From the NCBI GenBank assembly GCA_963841455.1, contig CAWJCU010000017.1, positions 62,001 through 126,000 of the forward strand: DNA of 64,000 bases, read 5' to 3'. The notes beneath the pieces were generated by a model that had not been told where the DNA came from, ran no database searches, and saw nothing but the letters and a program-made list of their open reading frames with translations. The translations under genes and the position numbers were made by a program. Origin of the DNA: JAWVFM01 sp963841455. Its GTDB lineage: Bacteria > Actinomycetota > Thermoleophilia > Solirubrobacterales > 70-9. Of this stretch, positions 43,243 to 52,408 are shown piece after piece (the first letter of the stretch is position 1; each line of letters starts with the position of its first letter).

Positions 43243-44485
43243 TGGTTCGTGTCCTTTCGGTCGGGGCTCGCCGGCCTCGCTGGCTGCCCTCGACGACGCT
43301 CAGTGTCGCAGCGCGCCTGGAGGTATCGCGCGAGGGCGAGGCGGCTCTCGCCGCGGGGTTGCGCGCGATGCCGAGCAGCAGCCCCACAGCGGCGAGGGTG
43401 ACGAGCAGGCTCGAGTTGCCGTAGGAGACGAACGGCAACGGCACCCCGGTGAGCGGAGCCAGCCCCATCACCGCGAAGAGGTTGATCAGCGCCTGGATCA
43501 GGATCAGCGAGGTGATCCCCGCCGCCAGCAGCTTCCCGTAGCGGTCGCGCGCGCGCTGGGCGGTTCGTAACCCGGCGTAACCGAACAGGCCGTAGAGGCC
43601 CACGAGCACCGTGATGCCGGCGAGACCGAGCTCCTCGCCGATGACGGCCGCGATCATGTCGGTGTGAGCCTCGGGCAGGAAGTATGCCTTCTGGAGGCTC
43701 TGCCCGAGGCCGACGCCGAAGATGCCCCCAGAGCCGAGGGCGATCTTCGCCTGCGTTGCCTGGTAGCTGGTGCTAGTCGGGTCGCTGGACGGGCTGAGGA
43801 AGCTTGTGAGCCGCTCCATCCGGTAGGGCTGGATGACCACCGCGATCAGGACGACCGCGCCGACGACCGCCGCCAGCAGCGCGATGTGGCGGCCCTTGAC
43901 GCCGGCGACCACGAGCATGGTCGCCGTCGCGAAGCAGGCGATCATCGCCGTCCCGAGATCGGGCTCGACCACCACGAGGAGACAGGCGAGCGCGACGACG
44001 AGCAGGTACGGCATCAGCGTCCGCACGCTGCGGGTCATCGTCGGGCGCTCGGCGAGGAGCTTCGCGCCGTAGAGCACGATCGCGAGCTTCGCGATCTCCG
44101 AGGGCTGGATCTGGAGCGGCCCCGCGCCGATCCACCGCTTGGCGCCGTTCACGGTCACGCCGACGCCCGGCAGCAGGACGGCCACGAGCCCGGCCATCGC
44201 CGCCAGGAGGATGAGGGGCGTGAGGGGCTTGAGAATGCGCGCTCCGCGCCCCGACAGCAGCTTCATCGCGACCAGCCCGAGCGCCCCGAAGACGAGCGTG
44301 CGCTTGAGGTAGTAGGCGCTGTCGCCGGTGGTGCCGAGCAGAGACGTCGTCGAGCTGGCACTGAAGACCATGACGACGCCGAAGGCCAGCAGGCACAGGG
44401 TCGCTGTCAGAAGCAGCGAGTACTCGATCGGTTGCGCGGCCGCGCGTTTGCGGGCGCCCAGGCGGCCGATGCTGAACGCCGTCAT
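43160..44485 (-). CDS. ftsW: FtsW: SEDS-family peptidoglycan glycosyltransferase
   Basis: Polytopic septal glycosyltransferase working with FtsI. The 441-residue protein has about ten membrane segments and the SEDS marks GAKRWIGAGPLQIQPSEIAKLA, VVEPDLGTAM, LPEAHTDMIAAVIGEELG and GVPLPFVSYGNSSLL. The core ends near IARNPAA; a further Ser/Arg-rich tail of about 60 residues runs over the murG start by 83 nt. That tail includes a stretch (CCCTCGACGACGCTCAGTG, plus strand 43287-43305) reminiscent of dispersed palindromic repeats. ATG 44485 is coupled to murD by ATGA. Confidence 0.93.
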   Translation of the reverse strand: MTAFSIGRLGARKRAAAQPIEYSLLLTATLCLLAFGVVMVFSASSTTSLLGTTGDSAYYLKRTLVFGALGLVAMKLLSGRGARILKPLTPLILLAAMAGLVAVLLPGVGVTVNGAKRWIGAGPLQIQPSEIAKLAIVLYGAKLLAERPTMTRSVRTLMPYLLVVALACLLVVVEPDLGTAMIACFATATMLVVAGVKGRHIALLAAVVGAVVLIAVVIQPYRMERLTSFLSPSSDPTSTSYQATQAKIALGSGGIFGVGLGQSLQKAYFLPEAHTDMIAAVIGEELGLAGITVLVGLYGLFGYAGLRTAQRARDRYGKLLAAGITSLILIQALINLFAVMGLAPLTGVPLPFVSYGNSSLLVTLAAVGLLLGIARNPAARAASPSRDTSRRAATLSVVEGSQRGRRAPTERTRTSAKGRDSSRGNSGARRAGAGRRRGASR

Positions 44486-45855
44486 CGCCCGAGCTCCTCA
44501 ATCAGGTGACGGAACCGGTCGCCCCGCTCGGCGTAGTCGCGGAACGCGTCGAAGCTCGCGCAGGCGGGGGCGAGCAGGACGACCTGCCCGGGAGAAGCCG
44601 CGGCCGACGCCGCGCCAACGGCGGCGGCCAGGTCATCGCAGCGCCGAAGCTCGATGCCGGCGCGCTCGGCGGCGGGCGCCAGCGCGCGCTCGATCTCCGC
44701 CGCCGTCTCCCCGATCAGGTAGCAGGCGGCGCAGCGCTCGGCCACAGGCGCGGCCAGCGGCTCGAAGGCCTCTCCCTTCGAGCTACCGCCGAGGATGGCG
44801 TGGACGCCACCACCGAACGCCTCGATCGCCTTCACGGCCGCCGCCACGTTCGTAGCCTTGGAGTCGTTCACGTAGGTGACGCCTCGGAGCTCCGTCACGA
44901 CCTCGAGGCGGTGCGGCACGCCCGCGAAGCTCACAATGCCCTCCCGCACGGCGTCGCGCTCGATGCCGAGCTCCAGTGCTGCGGCCGCGGCGGCCGTCGC
45001 GTTAACCGCATTGTGTTCGCCGAGGAGCGGCAGCTCCGAAGCGTCGAGTAGGGCGTCCGCGCCCGCGAAGATCGTGCCGGCGGCGAGCGAGTAGTCGCAG
45101 TCGGGGTCGCCGGGCCGCTCGGATGCGCAGAAGGCGACGCGCTTGGCGCAGCCACCCAGGTCGCGGTCGCGCAGGGCCGGATCGGAGCGGTTATAGATCG
45201 CGACGTCGTCGTTGCCCTGGTTCGCGAAGGCCCTGAGCTTCGCCTCGATGTAGCGCTCGAAGGTGCGGTGACGGTCGAGGTGGTCGGGGGCGAGATTGAG
45301 GATCACGGCGCACTCCGGGGCGAAGGCGTCCGCATCCTCGAGCTGGAAGCTCGACGTCTCGCAGATGATCGTGGCGTCTGGCGCGAGGTCACCCGCGAGG
45401 GAGGCAAGCGGCGTCCCGACGTTCCCGGCCACGGCCACGGGCTCGCCGGCCGTCCTCCACAGGTGGCCGATGAGCTCCGTCACGGTCGTCTTCCCGTTGG
45501 TCCCGGTAACGGCGACGAAGCGGTTCGGCAGCAGCCGCCAGGCAAGCTCGACCTCACCGAGGACGGCGAGACCGCGCTCGCGGGCTGCCACGACGACCGG
45601 TGCCTCGGCGGGCACTCCGGGGCTCTTGACGAGGCACCGCGCGCGGTCGAGAAGCCCAACTCCGTCACCATCCAGGTTGATTTCGACGCCGAGGTCCCGG
45701 AGCCCTTCCGCGCCGTCGGGGGAGCCGGAGTCGGTCCCGATCACCTCCTCCCCGCGCGAGGCCAGAATTCGCGCCGCCGCCTGGCCGGAGCGGGCGAGGC
45801 CGACGACCAGGTAGGGCCCCGGCGGGACGGGCGGACGCGCCTTCGATTCGGGCAC
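44482..45855 (-). CDS. murD: UDP-N-acetylmuramoylalanine--D-glutamate ligase
   Basis: Adds D-Glu to the stem peptide. The 457-residue protein shows LVVGLARSGQAAARIL, KSPGVP, VTGTNGKTTVTELIGHL, SSFQLED, LNLAPDHLDRH and NDSKATNVAA. It lies 983 bp from mraY, the gap being filled by an antisense methyltransferase gene, so it probably has its own promoter in the 52 bp shared with that gene. Stop overlaps ftsW (ATGA). Confidence 0.96.
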   Translation of the reverse strand: MPESKARPPVPPGPYLVVGLARSGQAAARILASRGEEVIGTDSGSPDGAEGLRDLGVEINLDGDGVGLLDRARCLVKSPGVPAEAPVVVAARERGLAVLGEVELAWRLLPNRFVAVTGTNGKTTVTELIGHLWRTAGEPVAVAGNVGTPLASLAGDLAPDATIICETSSFQLEDADAFAPECAVILNLAPDHLDRHRTFERYIEAKLRAFANQGNDDVAIYNRSDPALRDRDLGGCAKRVAFCASERPGDPDCDYSLAAGTIFAGADALLDASELPLLGEHNAVNATAAAAAALELGIERDAVREGIVSFAGVPHRLEVVTELRGVTYVNDSKATNVAAAVKAIEAFGGGVHAILGGSSKGEAFEPLAAPVAERCAACYLIGETAAEIERALAPAAERAGIELRRCDDLAAAVGAASAAASPGQVVLLAPACASFDAFRDYAERGDRFRHLIEELGR

Positions 45856-45907
45856 GCCTCTAGTTTCGCCCCGCGGGCGGTCCCGCCTCCCCTACGCTCA
45901 TCTCCGG

Positions 45908-46687
45908 ATGGACTCCGAGACCCTGGCGAGATCGTTCGGAGACGTCGCGGACTCCTACGAGCAGGGCCGTCCGCGCTACCCCTCGGCCGCGCTCGACCGC
46001 CTGGCGCTCGAGCTCGAGCTCGACGACTCCTCGACCGTCGTCGACCTCGCGGCCGGCACCGGGAAGCTGACGCGGGACCTCGTCCCCCGCTTCGGCGAGG
46101 TGATCGCCGTGGAGCCGCTCGAGGAGATGCGAGACGGCCTCGAGCGAACCGTCCCAAGCGCGACCGCGCTCTCCGGCACCGCGGAGACCATGCCCGTCGC
46201 GGACGGACGCGCTGCCGCGGTCTTCGTCGCCCAGGCGTTCCACTGGTTCGCCCATGCGACCGCGCTTGCGGAGATCGCTCGAGCGCTCGAGCCGCGCGGT
46301 GGCCTCGCGCTGCTCTTCAACACGAGCCCATGGGAGCGGCGCGACGGTGCCTGGTTCAGCGCGCTCAACGACCTCCTCGAGTCGCGCGCCGACCTTGCCA
46401 CCGCCCACCGCCACATGACGGGCTGGTGGCTCGGCGCGTTCGATGACGACCCCTGGTTCCCGCCACCGGCGAGCGCCGCGTTCGAGCACGAGCAGCGCCT
46501 TTCGCCCGAGGGCTTCGTGGCGTCGCTCGCCTCCCGCAGCTACGTCTCGACGCTGGCCGAGCCTGACCGCGAAGCGCTCCTGAGCGACGCGCGGGGGATG
46601 CTGAACCGCGACGACGCGCCGCGCGAGGCCGGTGAGGTGGTCATCCCGCTGCGGACCAGGGTCTACTGGACGCGCAAGCGGGGGTAG
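45908..46687 (+). CDS. Class I SAM-dependent methyltransferase of unknown target, antisense within the dcw cluster
   Basis: A 259-residue soluble protein with the methyltransferase fold: motif I VVDLAAGTGKLTRDLV, acidic strand end VIAVEPLEEM, motif AETMPVADGRAAAVFVAQAFHWF (small-molecule methyltransferase style) and a C-terminal LRTRVYWTRKRG. It resembles the UbiE/COQ5-like Methyltransf_11 group; the substrate is unknown. It is read opposite to all dcw genes and divides mraY from murD. Confidence 0.82.
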   Translation: MDSETLARSFGDVADSYEQGRPRYPSAALDRLALELELDDSSTVVDLAAGTGKLTRDLVPRFGEVIAVEPLEEMRDGLERTVPSATALSGTAETMPVADGRAAAVFVAQAFHWFAHATALAEIARALEPRGGLALLFNTSPWERRDGAWFSALNDLLESRADLATAHRHMTGWWLGAFDDDPWFPPPASAAFEHEQRLSPEGFVASLASRSYVSTLAEPDREALLSDARGMLNRDDAPREAGEVVIPLRTRVYWTRKRG

Positions 46688-46755
46688 CGCCGCGCCGGTC
46701 GGCGGTCGAACGGGCGGCCGCCGATCCACGGGGCGGCGAAGGGGGCGGGTTCCTG

Positions 46756-46820
46756 CCGCATCGGTGCGATGCGGCTTGTACCCCCTGTGCGGGGTGTCAT
46801 CCGCATCACAAGGGGGATTT
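46756..46820. terminator. Cluster of hairpins between convergent methyltransferase and mraY
   Basis: A perfect 8-bp stem CCGCATCG-GTG-CGATGCGG (46756-46774) is followed by an imperfect larger stem in which CCCCCTGTG pairs with CACAAGGGGG around an inner GCGG/CCGC pair. Both are suited to stop transcripts arriving from either side. The rest of the 46688-46855 gap holds nothing else I can identify. Confidence 0.5.
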
Positions 46821-46855
46821 CGTCTCCCTAACTGCCCTCGCCCCCGCGAAGCTGG

Positions 46856-47872
46856 CTAGCCGATCGAGTTCTGGTAGAGCGTGTAGCCGATCCCGGAGCA
46901 GACCGCCGCGACGATCCAGAAGCGGAGCATGATCTTGGTCTCCGACCACGCCTTGAGCTCGAAGTGGTGGTGCACCGGGGCCATCAGGAACACGCGCTTT
47001 CGCGTGCTCTTGAAGACGGCGACCTGAATCGCCACCGAGAGCGCCTCGATCACGAAGATCCCGCCGAGGATGATCAGCAGCACCTCGGTCTGCGTCATCA
47101 CAGCGAGCGCGCCGATCGCGCCGCCGAGGCCCAGCGACCCCGTGTCGCCCATGAAGATCGAGGCCGGGAAGGCGTTGAACCATAAGAACCCGACCGAGGC
47201 ACCGACGAGGCATGCGGACAGGAGCGCCAGTCCCTCCTGCCCGCTCGTCACCGAGATCGCCATGTAGGCGAGGAGGACGATCGCGCACGAGCCCGCCGCG
47301 AGACCGTCGAGCCCATCGGTGAGGTTGACGCCGTTGGAGGCACCGGCGATCACGAGGAAGACGAGGAAGACGTAGAGCACCGGCCCGAGGTAGATGTGGG
47401 CGTCGAAGACACGAACGTCGAGCGAGGGGTCGAGGCCCACCTTCTTCGTCGCCACCCACCACAACACAAGGGCCAGCGCAATCTGGCCGAGGAGCTTCCA
47501 GCGCGCCGACAACCCCAGCGACCGTCGCTTCGTGACCTTGATGAGGTCGTCCGCGAAGCCGAGCGCCGCGCAGCCGATCGCGACGCCGAACACCGCCAGG
47601 CTCTGCGTATCGCGCGGGCCCAGCACCAGGAACGGCACGGCGATCGCCACGAAGAGGATGAGCCCGCCCATCGTCGGCGTGCCCGCCTTGGCGTGATGCT
47701 CCTGCGGGCCCTCCTCGCGGATCTGCTGGCCGAACTCCTTCACGCGCAGGTAGTCGATGAACTTCGGCCCCAGGAAGATCGTGATCAGCATCGCCGCCAT
47801 CCCCGCGACCAGGATCTGCGCCCTGTCGACGGCGGTCGTGACGACCGAGGCGAGAATGAGCTCGACGCTCAT
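46856..47872 (-). CDS. mraY: Phospho-N-acetylmuramoyl-pentapeptide transferase
   Basis: Makes lipid I by moving phospho-MurNAc-pentapeptide to undecaprenyl phosphate. The 338-residue polytopic protein shows GTPTMGGLI, the catalytic Asp pair in GFADDLIKV, NLTDGLDGLAAG, FMGDTGSLGLGG and APVHHHFELKAWSE. ATG 47872 overlaps the murF stop (ATGA). Confidence 0.97.
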   Translation of the reverse strand: MSVELILASVVTTAVDRAQILVAGMAAMLITIFLGPKFIDYLRVKEFGQQIREEGPQEHHAKAGTPTMGGLILFVAIAVPFLVLGPRDTQSLAVFGVAIGCAALGFADDLIKVTKRRSLGLSARWKLLGQIALALVLWWVATKKVGLDPSLDVRVFDAHIYLGPVLYVFLVFLVIAGASNGVNLTDGLDGLAAGSCAIVLLAYMAISVTSGQEGLALLSACLVGASVGFLWFNAFPASIFMGDTGSLGLGGAIGALAVMTQTEVLLIILGGIFVIEALSVAIQVAVFKSTRKRVFLMAPVHHHFELKAWSETKIMLRFWIVAAVCSGIGYTLYQNSIG

Positions 47873-49236
47873 CGCGCCCCTTCCTCGCCGTGCCGAGCGA
47901 TCAGGTCGTCGGCGACGAGCTCGAGGCCGACGGCGCGCGAGCCCTTGACGAGGATCGCGTCGCCCGGCCGGACCTGACGCTCGAGCTCCTCCGCGGCGTC
48001 CTGTGCATCGGGCTCCCAGGCGTCGGGCGCGTAGGCGTGGGCGAGCTCGCCGACCCCGATGATGGGGCCGATGCCGAGACCCCGCGCGTGAGCGGCGATC
48101 TCGCGGTGGAAGGCCTCCGCCTCGGGGCCCAGCTCGCGCATCTCCCCGAGCACCGCGATCCGCCGCCCGGCCGCATCGAGCGACGCGAGATGGTCAAGCG
48201 CCGCGCGCATCGAGACCGGGTTGGCGTTGTAGCAGTCGTTCACGAGGACGATGCCGGCGGCGAGGTCGACCAGTTCCCCGCGAAGGCGGGAGAAGACTAT
48301 CCGCGAGGCAAGCGGCGCCATCTCAGACGGCTCCGCGCCCAGGGCGACGCCGATCGCGACGGCGCAGAGGGTGTTGGTGACGTTGTGCGCCTCCCCGAAC
48401 GGAAGCTCGAACCGCGCCGTGCCATCCGGGGTGGCGATCGTAGCCGCGGTCGAGCGACCGTCGCTTGAGACCTCGGTCGCGAAGACATCGCCCCCTGGCC
48501 CGAACGTGAGGGCGTCGAGGCGTTCGTCGAGATGCGGCGCCAGGGCCTCCTCGTCGACCGGGACCACCGCCTTGCCGCCGTCGCCGATGCCGGCGAGGAT
48601 CTCCGCCTTCGCCTCGGCGATCGCCTCGAGTGTGCCGAGGAGCTCGAGGTGGACCGGCCCGATGTTGGTGATCGCGCCGACGGTGGGTTCGGCGATGGCG
48701 CAGAGCTCGGCGATCTGGTCCTTGCCCCGCATCGCCATCTCCAGCACGAGGGCCTCGGTCTCCGGCGGCGCTGAGAGGATCGCGAGCGGCAGACCGATCT
48801 CGGTGTTGAAGTTCTCCGGGCTCGCGTGCACCCGCATCGGCAGGATGCCGCGGCAGATGTCCTTCACCGAGGTCTTCCCCGTCGAGCCCGTGATCCCGAC
48901 GGCGGGGCAGCCGAGCTCGCGGCGCCAGGCCCGCGCCACGCCCTGAAGCGCCTCGAGTGGATTGGGGGTCGCGAGGACCCAACCCGCTGCCGACTCGCCG
49001 CCCGCGATCGACTGCGCCCTCTCGGGCGTCACGACGACGCCCCACGAGCCCGCCTCGAGGGCGGATGCGGCGAACTCGCCGCCGTCGACGCGTTCCCCCG
49101 GAAGGCCGAAGAAGAGCCCGCCGGGACCGGCCTGCCGCGAGTCGACGACCGCGTCCGACGGGCGCTCGCCGGAACCTGAGCGCACAACCTCCGCGCCCGC
49201 GGCCGCGGCGATCGCGTCGGGCGATAGCTCGATCAC
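47869..49236 (-). CDS. murF: UDP-N-acetylmuramoyl-tripeptide--D-alanyl-D-alanine ligase
   Basis: Adds D-Ala-D-Ala to the stem peptide. The 455-residue protein has VGITGSTGKTSVKDI, PENFNTEIGLPL, EMAMRGKDQIAEL, NIGPVHLE and LVNDCYNANPVSMRAALD. GTG 49236 overlaps the murE stop (GTGA). Supplies the substrate for MraY encoded next. Confidence 0.96.
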   Translation of the reverse strand: MIELSPDAIAAAAGAEVVRSGSGERPSDAVVDSRQAGPGGLFFGLPGERVDGGEFAASALEAGSWGVVVTPERAQSIAGGESAAGWVLATPNPLEALQGVARAWRRELGCPAVGITGSTGKTSVKDICRGILPMRVHASPENFNTEIGLPLAILSAPPETEALVLEMAMRGKDQIAELCAIAEPTVGAITNIGPVHLELLGTLEAIAEAKAEILAGIGDGGKAVVPVDEEALAPHLDERLDALTFGPGGDVFATEVSSDGRSTAATIATPDGTARFELPFGEAHNVTNTLCAVAIGVALGAEPSEMAPLASRIVFSRLRGELVDLAAGIVLVNDCYNANPVSMRAALDHLASLDAAGRRIAVLGEMRELGPEAEAFHREIAAHARGLGIGPIIGVGELAHAYAPDAWEPDAQDAAEELERQVRPGDAILVKGSRAVGLELVADDLIARHGEEGAR

Positions 49237-50726
49237 GGGCTCCCCTCCCGGAGGCGCCCCAGCTCCTCGAAAGCGACCTCGCGGTCGTCGAACGGGATCT
49301 TCCGCCCCGCCTCGAACTCCTGTCCCTGCTCGTGGCCCTTACCGGCGATGACGACGGTGTCGCGGTCTTGCGCTGCGGCCAGCGCCATCCGGATGGCCAG
49401 CCGGCGGTCGACCTCGACCTCGACCTCGCCGGTGCCGCCGTCGACCCCCGCGACGATCTCCTCGATGATCGCGCCCGGGTCCTCCGAGCGCGGGTTGTCC
49501 GAGGTGACGATGGCGACGTCGGAGAGCGTTGCGCCGATCTGCCCCATCAGCGGGCGCTTCGCCCGGTCGCGATCGCCGCCACAGCCGAAGACCGTGATGA
49601 GCCTGTCGGAGGTGAGCCGGCGCGCCGCCTCGAGCACGTTGCGAAGCGAGTCCGGCGTGTGCGCGTAATCGACAAGCACCGTGAACGCCTGACCGGCCTG
49701 CACGGGCTCGAGGCGACCCGGCACCGGCGGCGCCTCGGCGAGGGCCACGACCGCCTCCTGCATCCCAACGCCGAGTGCCCCAGCGGCCGCGACGGCCACC
49801 AGGGCGTTGGCGACGTTGAAGTCGCCCGGCAGCGGGAGCCGGCCCGCGGCCTCATGACCGCGGGCCAGCACCGTGAACCGCGACCCTGAGGCGTCGAAGC
49901 GCACGTCCCGAGCCGTGATCGACGCGCCCTCCGCGCCCGACACCGAGACCGTGACGAGGTCGTCGGCGCCCGCCGCCGCGATCTCGGCCGCCAGGCGGGC
50001 GCCGTAGGGGTCGTCGACGTTCACGATCCGTGCGCCCGGCTCGGCTGCCGCCTCTGGCCCGAGGCCGAAGAGGCGGCTTTTGGCCGCGAAGTAGTCCTCC
50101 ATGTCGGCGTGGAAGTCGAGGTGGTCCTGGGTGAGGTTCGTGAACGCGGCGACGGCGAAGTGGATGCCGATCACGCGCTCGAGCGCCAGCGCGTGGGAGG
50201 AGACCTCCATCGCGCAGGCCGCGTCGCCGCCGTCGAGCATCCTGCGGAGGGTCTCCTGGAGGTCGATCGCCTCGGGCGTCGTCCGCTCGACCTCCTCCTC
50301 GACCCCGCCCACCACTCGCTTCACGGTGCCGAGAAGCCCCGCCTGGCGCCCGGCCCGCTCGAGGATGTGTCGAAGCAGGAACGCCGTGGTCGTCTTGCCG
50401 TTCGTGCCTGTGATCCCGGCGACCTGGAGGTCAATGGTGGGGTCGCCGAAGAACCGCGCGGCCGCGGGCGCCATGGCGGCACGCGCGCTCGGCACCCGGG
50501 CCTGGGCGACGTCGACCTCGAGCGGCCGCTCGACCACGAGCGCAGCCGCCCCGGCGTCCACCGCGGCGGCCGCGAAGGCGTGACCGTCGCTGCGCTCGCC
50601 CGGGACGCAGAAGAAGAGCGTGCCGCCGGTGACCCTGCGGTTGTCGTAGGCGAGCCCCGTGATGTCGACCTCCGCGTCGCCCTCGTAGGCGGCGTCGACG
50701 TCGGCGAGGACCTCGCTGAGCCTCAT
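49233..50726 (-). CDS. murE: UDP-N-acetylmuramoyl-tripeptide synthetase (third residue ligase)
   Basis: Adds the third stem residue (meso-DAP or Lys). The 497-residue protein has ITGTNGKTTTAFLLRHILE, TTPEAIDLQETL, MEVSSHALALERV, FTNLTQDHLDFH, and the substrate loop TSDNPRSEDPGAII. DNPR is the motif usually seen in meso-DAP-adding enzymes, so a DAP-type wall is likely. Starts 10 nt after the ftsI stop. Confidence 0.96.
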   Translation of the reverse strand: MRLSEVLADVDAAYEGDAEVDITGLAYDNRRVTGGTLFFCVPGERSDGHAFAAAAVDAGAAALVVERPLEVDVAQARVPSARAAMAPAAARFFGDPTIDLQVAGITGTNGKTTTAFLLRHILERAGRQAGLLGTVKRVVGGVEEEVERTTPEAIDLQETLRRMLDGGDAACAMEVSSHALALERVIGIHFAVAAFTNLTQDHLDFHADMEDYFAAKSRLFGLGPEAAAEPGARIVNVDDPYGARLAAEIAAAGADDLVTVSVSGAEGASITARDVRFDASGSRFTVLARGHEAAGRLPLPGDFNVANALVAVAAAGALGVGMQEAVVALAEAPPVPGRLEPVQAGQAFTVLVDYAHTPDSLRNVLEAARRLTSDRLITVFGCGGDRDRAKRPLMGQIGATLSDVAIVTSDNPRSEDPGAIIEEIVAGVDGGTGEVEVEVDRRLAIRMALAAAQDRDTVVIAGKGHEQGQEFEAGRKIPFDDREVAFEELGRLREGSP

Positions 50727-50736
50727 GGGCCGGAGG

Positions 50737-52395
50737 CTACTTTGGAGGGATGCCGAGATACGGGAGCGCGAACTTCGCGATCTCCCCGAAGGCCGGGGCC
50801 GCCACGGTGCCGCCGTAGTAGCTGCCGACGGTGGGGTCGTCGGCCACGATCGCCACCAGGAGCTTCGGATCGGCCGCCGGCGCGAAGCCGACGAAGGACG
50901 CGACGAACTGCGTGTCCGAGTAGGTGCCGTTCACGACCTTCTGGGCGGTGCCGGTCTTGCCGGCGAGCGTGTACCCGGGGACGCTCACCTCCGAGGCGGT
51001 GCCCCCCGGCGCGAGCACGCCCTCGAGCATGGTCCGCAGCTTGGCGGCGTCGGCCTTGCTGATGATCCGGCGCCCCCGCGACTCCTGTATCCGACGGCCC
51101 CCCTCACGCTCGATCAGCCTCGGCGTCCGGAGGATGCCGCCGTTGGCGATCGCGGAGTAGGCCGCCGCCATCTGGATCGGCGTCACCGACAGGCCCTGGC
51201 CGATTGGCAGGTTGCCCATCGTGGAACCGGAGTACTGGGCGGGCTTCGGAACGATGCCCTGCTCCTCACCGGGGAACGCGATGCCGGTCGGCTTCGCGAA
51301 CCCGAAGGTTCGAACCCAGTGGTTGAACCGCGTCGCCCCCACCCGTGCGCCGATCAAATCGGCGCCGATGTTCGACGACTGAGCGAGGATCTGGGACACC
51401 GTGAGCGTCTCTGGCCCGTGGAGCTCGGCGTCGGTGATCGTGCGGTCGGCGACCTGGAGCTCGGTGGGAATGGCGAACGGGGTGCTCGGCGTCACCTTGT
51501 GGTCGGAGAGCGCTCCGGCGACGGTGAATGCCTTGAAGGTCGACCCGGGCTCGTAGGTAAAGCCGGTCGCCATGTTGGAGAGCTCCTCGCCGGTCGCGCC
51601 CGCCGGATCGTTGGGGTTCGCCGACGGCCAGTCGGCCATCGCGAGGACGTCGCCGGTCTGCGGGTTCATGACGATCGCGGTGGCGCCGTGCGGCTGGTAC
51701 GTCTCCGCGAGCTTGCGGAGCACCTCCTCGGTCCGCGCCTGAAGGCCGCCATCGATCGTGAGCCGCAGGTCCTGTCCCTGGGTCGCGGGCGTCACGGTGT
51801 GGCGGACGAGCTCCTTGCCCAGCCCGTCGAGCACCACCTGGCGCTCGCCGTTCTGACCCCCGAGCAGCGAGTTGTCGGCGGCCTCGAGCCCCGTGAGTCC
51901 CTGGTTCTCGGTGCCGACCGTGCCGATCACCTGCGACGCGAGGTCTCCCTCCGGATAGACGCGGCGAGAAGAGGGAAGCGTCGAAACGCCCCGCAGGTCG
52001 AGCTTGCGGATCTTTGCGGCATCGGGCAGGGAGACCTGGTGGGCGATGTAGGCGAAGCCGGTGCTGCCGGAATGGAGCGCATGCTCGACGGCAGCCGGGC
52101 TCAGATGGACGAGTGGCGCGAGCTTCGCCGCGGTACGAGCCTGGTCGCGCACCTGGTAGGGGGTCGCGACGACGTCGGCCGCGTCCTCGGAGACGGCGAG
52201 CTCGTTGCCCTTGCGATCGAGGATGCGCCCGCGGATTCCGGGGATCGTCGCCGTCTCGGTCTGCTGTCCGCGCGCGTCGGCGGCGAGGCCGCCCCCCTGT
52301 ACTCCCTGCACCCACGCCGCGCGTGTGATGGCGATGATCAGCAGCAGCAGAAAGCAGGCGAAGAGAAGGCCGATGCGCCGATCGATCAGCTGCAT
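50737..52395 (-). CDS. ftsI: Division-specific penicillin-binding protein 3 (FtsI)
   Basis: Class B transpeptidase of the septum. The 552-residue protein has a short cytoplasmic start, one membrane anchor (LLFACFLLLLIIAITRAAWV), a pedestal domain opening with IRGRILDRKGNELAVS, and the transpeptidase motifs STFK (residues 285-288), SSN (340-342) and KTG (480-482). There is no PASTA domain. It pairs with FtsW. Gap of 13 nt to ftsL and 10 nt to murE. Confidence 0.96.
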   Translation of the reverse strand: MQLIDRRIGLLFACFLLLLIIAITRAAWVQGVQGGGLAADARGQQTETATIPGIRGRILDRKGNELAVSEDAADVVATPYQVRDQARTAAKLAPLVHLSPAAVEHALHSGSTGFAYIAHQVSLPDAAKIRKLDLRGVSTLPSSRRVYPEGDLASQVIGTVGTENQGLTGLEAADNSLLGGQNGERQVVLDGLGKELVRHTVTPATQGQDLRLTIDGGLQARTEEVLRKLAETYQPHGATAIVMNPQTGDVLAMADWPSANPNDPAGATGEELSNMATGFTYEPGSTFKAFTVAGALSDHKVTPSTPFAIPTELQVADRTITDAELHGPETLTVSQILAQSSNIGADLIGARVGATRFNHWVRTFGFAKPTGIAFPGEEQGIVPKPAQYSGSTMGNLPIGQGLSVTPIQMAAAYSAIANGGILRTPRLIEREGGRRIQESRGRRIISKADAAKLRTMLEGVLAPGGTASEVSVPGYTLAGKTGTAQKVVNGTYSDTQFVASFVGFAPAADPKLLVAIVADDPTVGSYYGGTVAAPAFGEIAKFALPYLGIPPK

Positions 52396-52408
52396 CTAGC
52401 TTCCGCAC

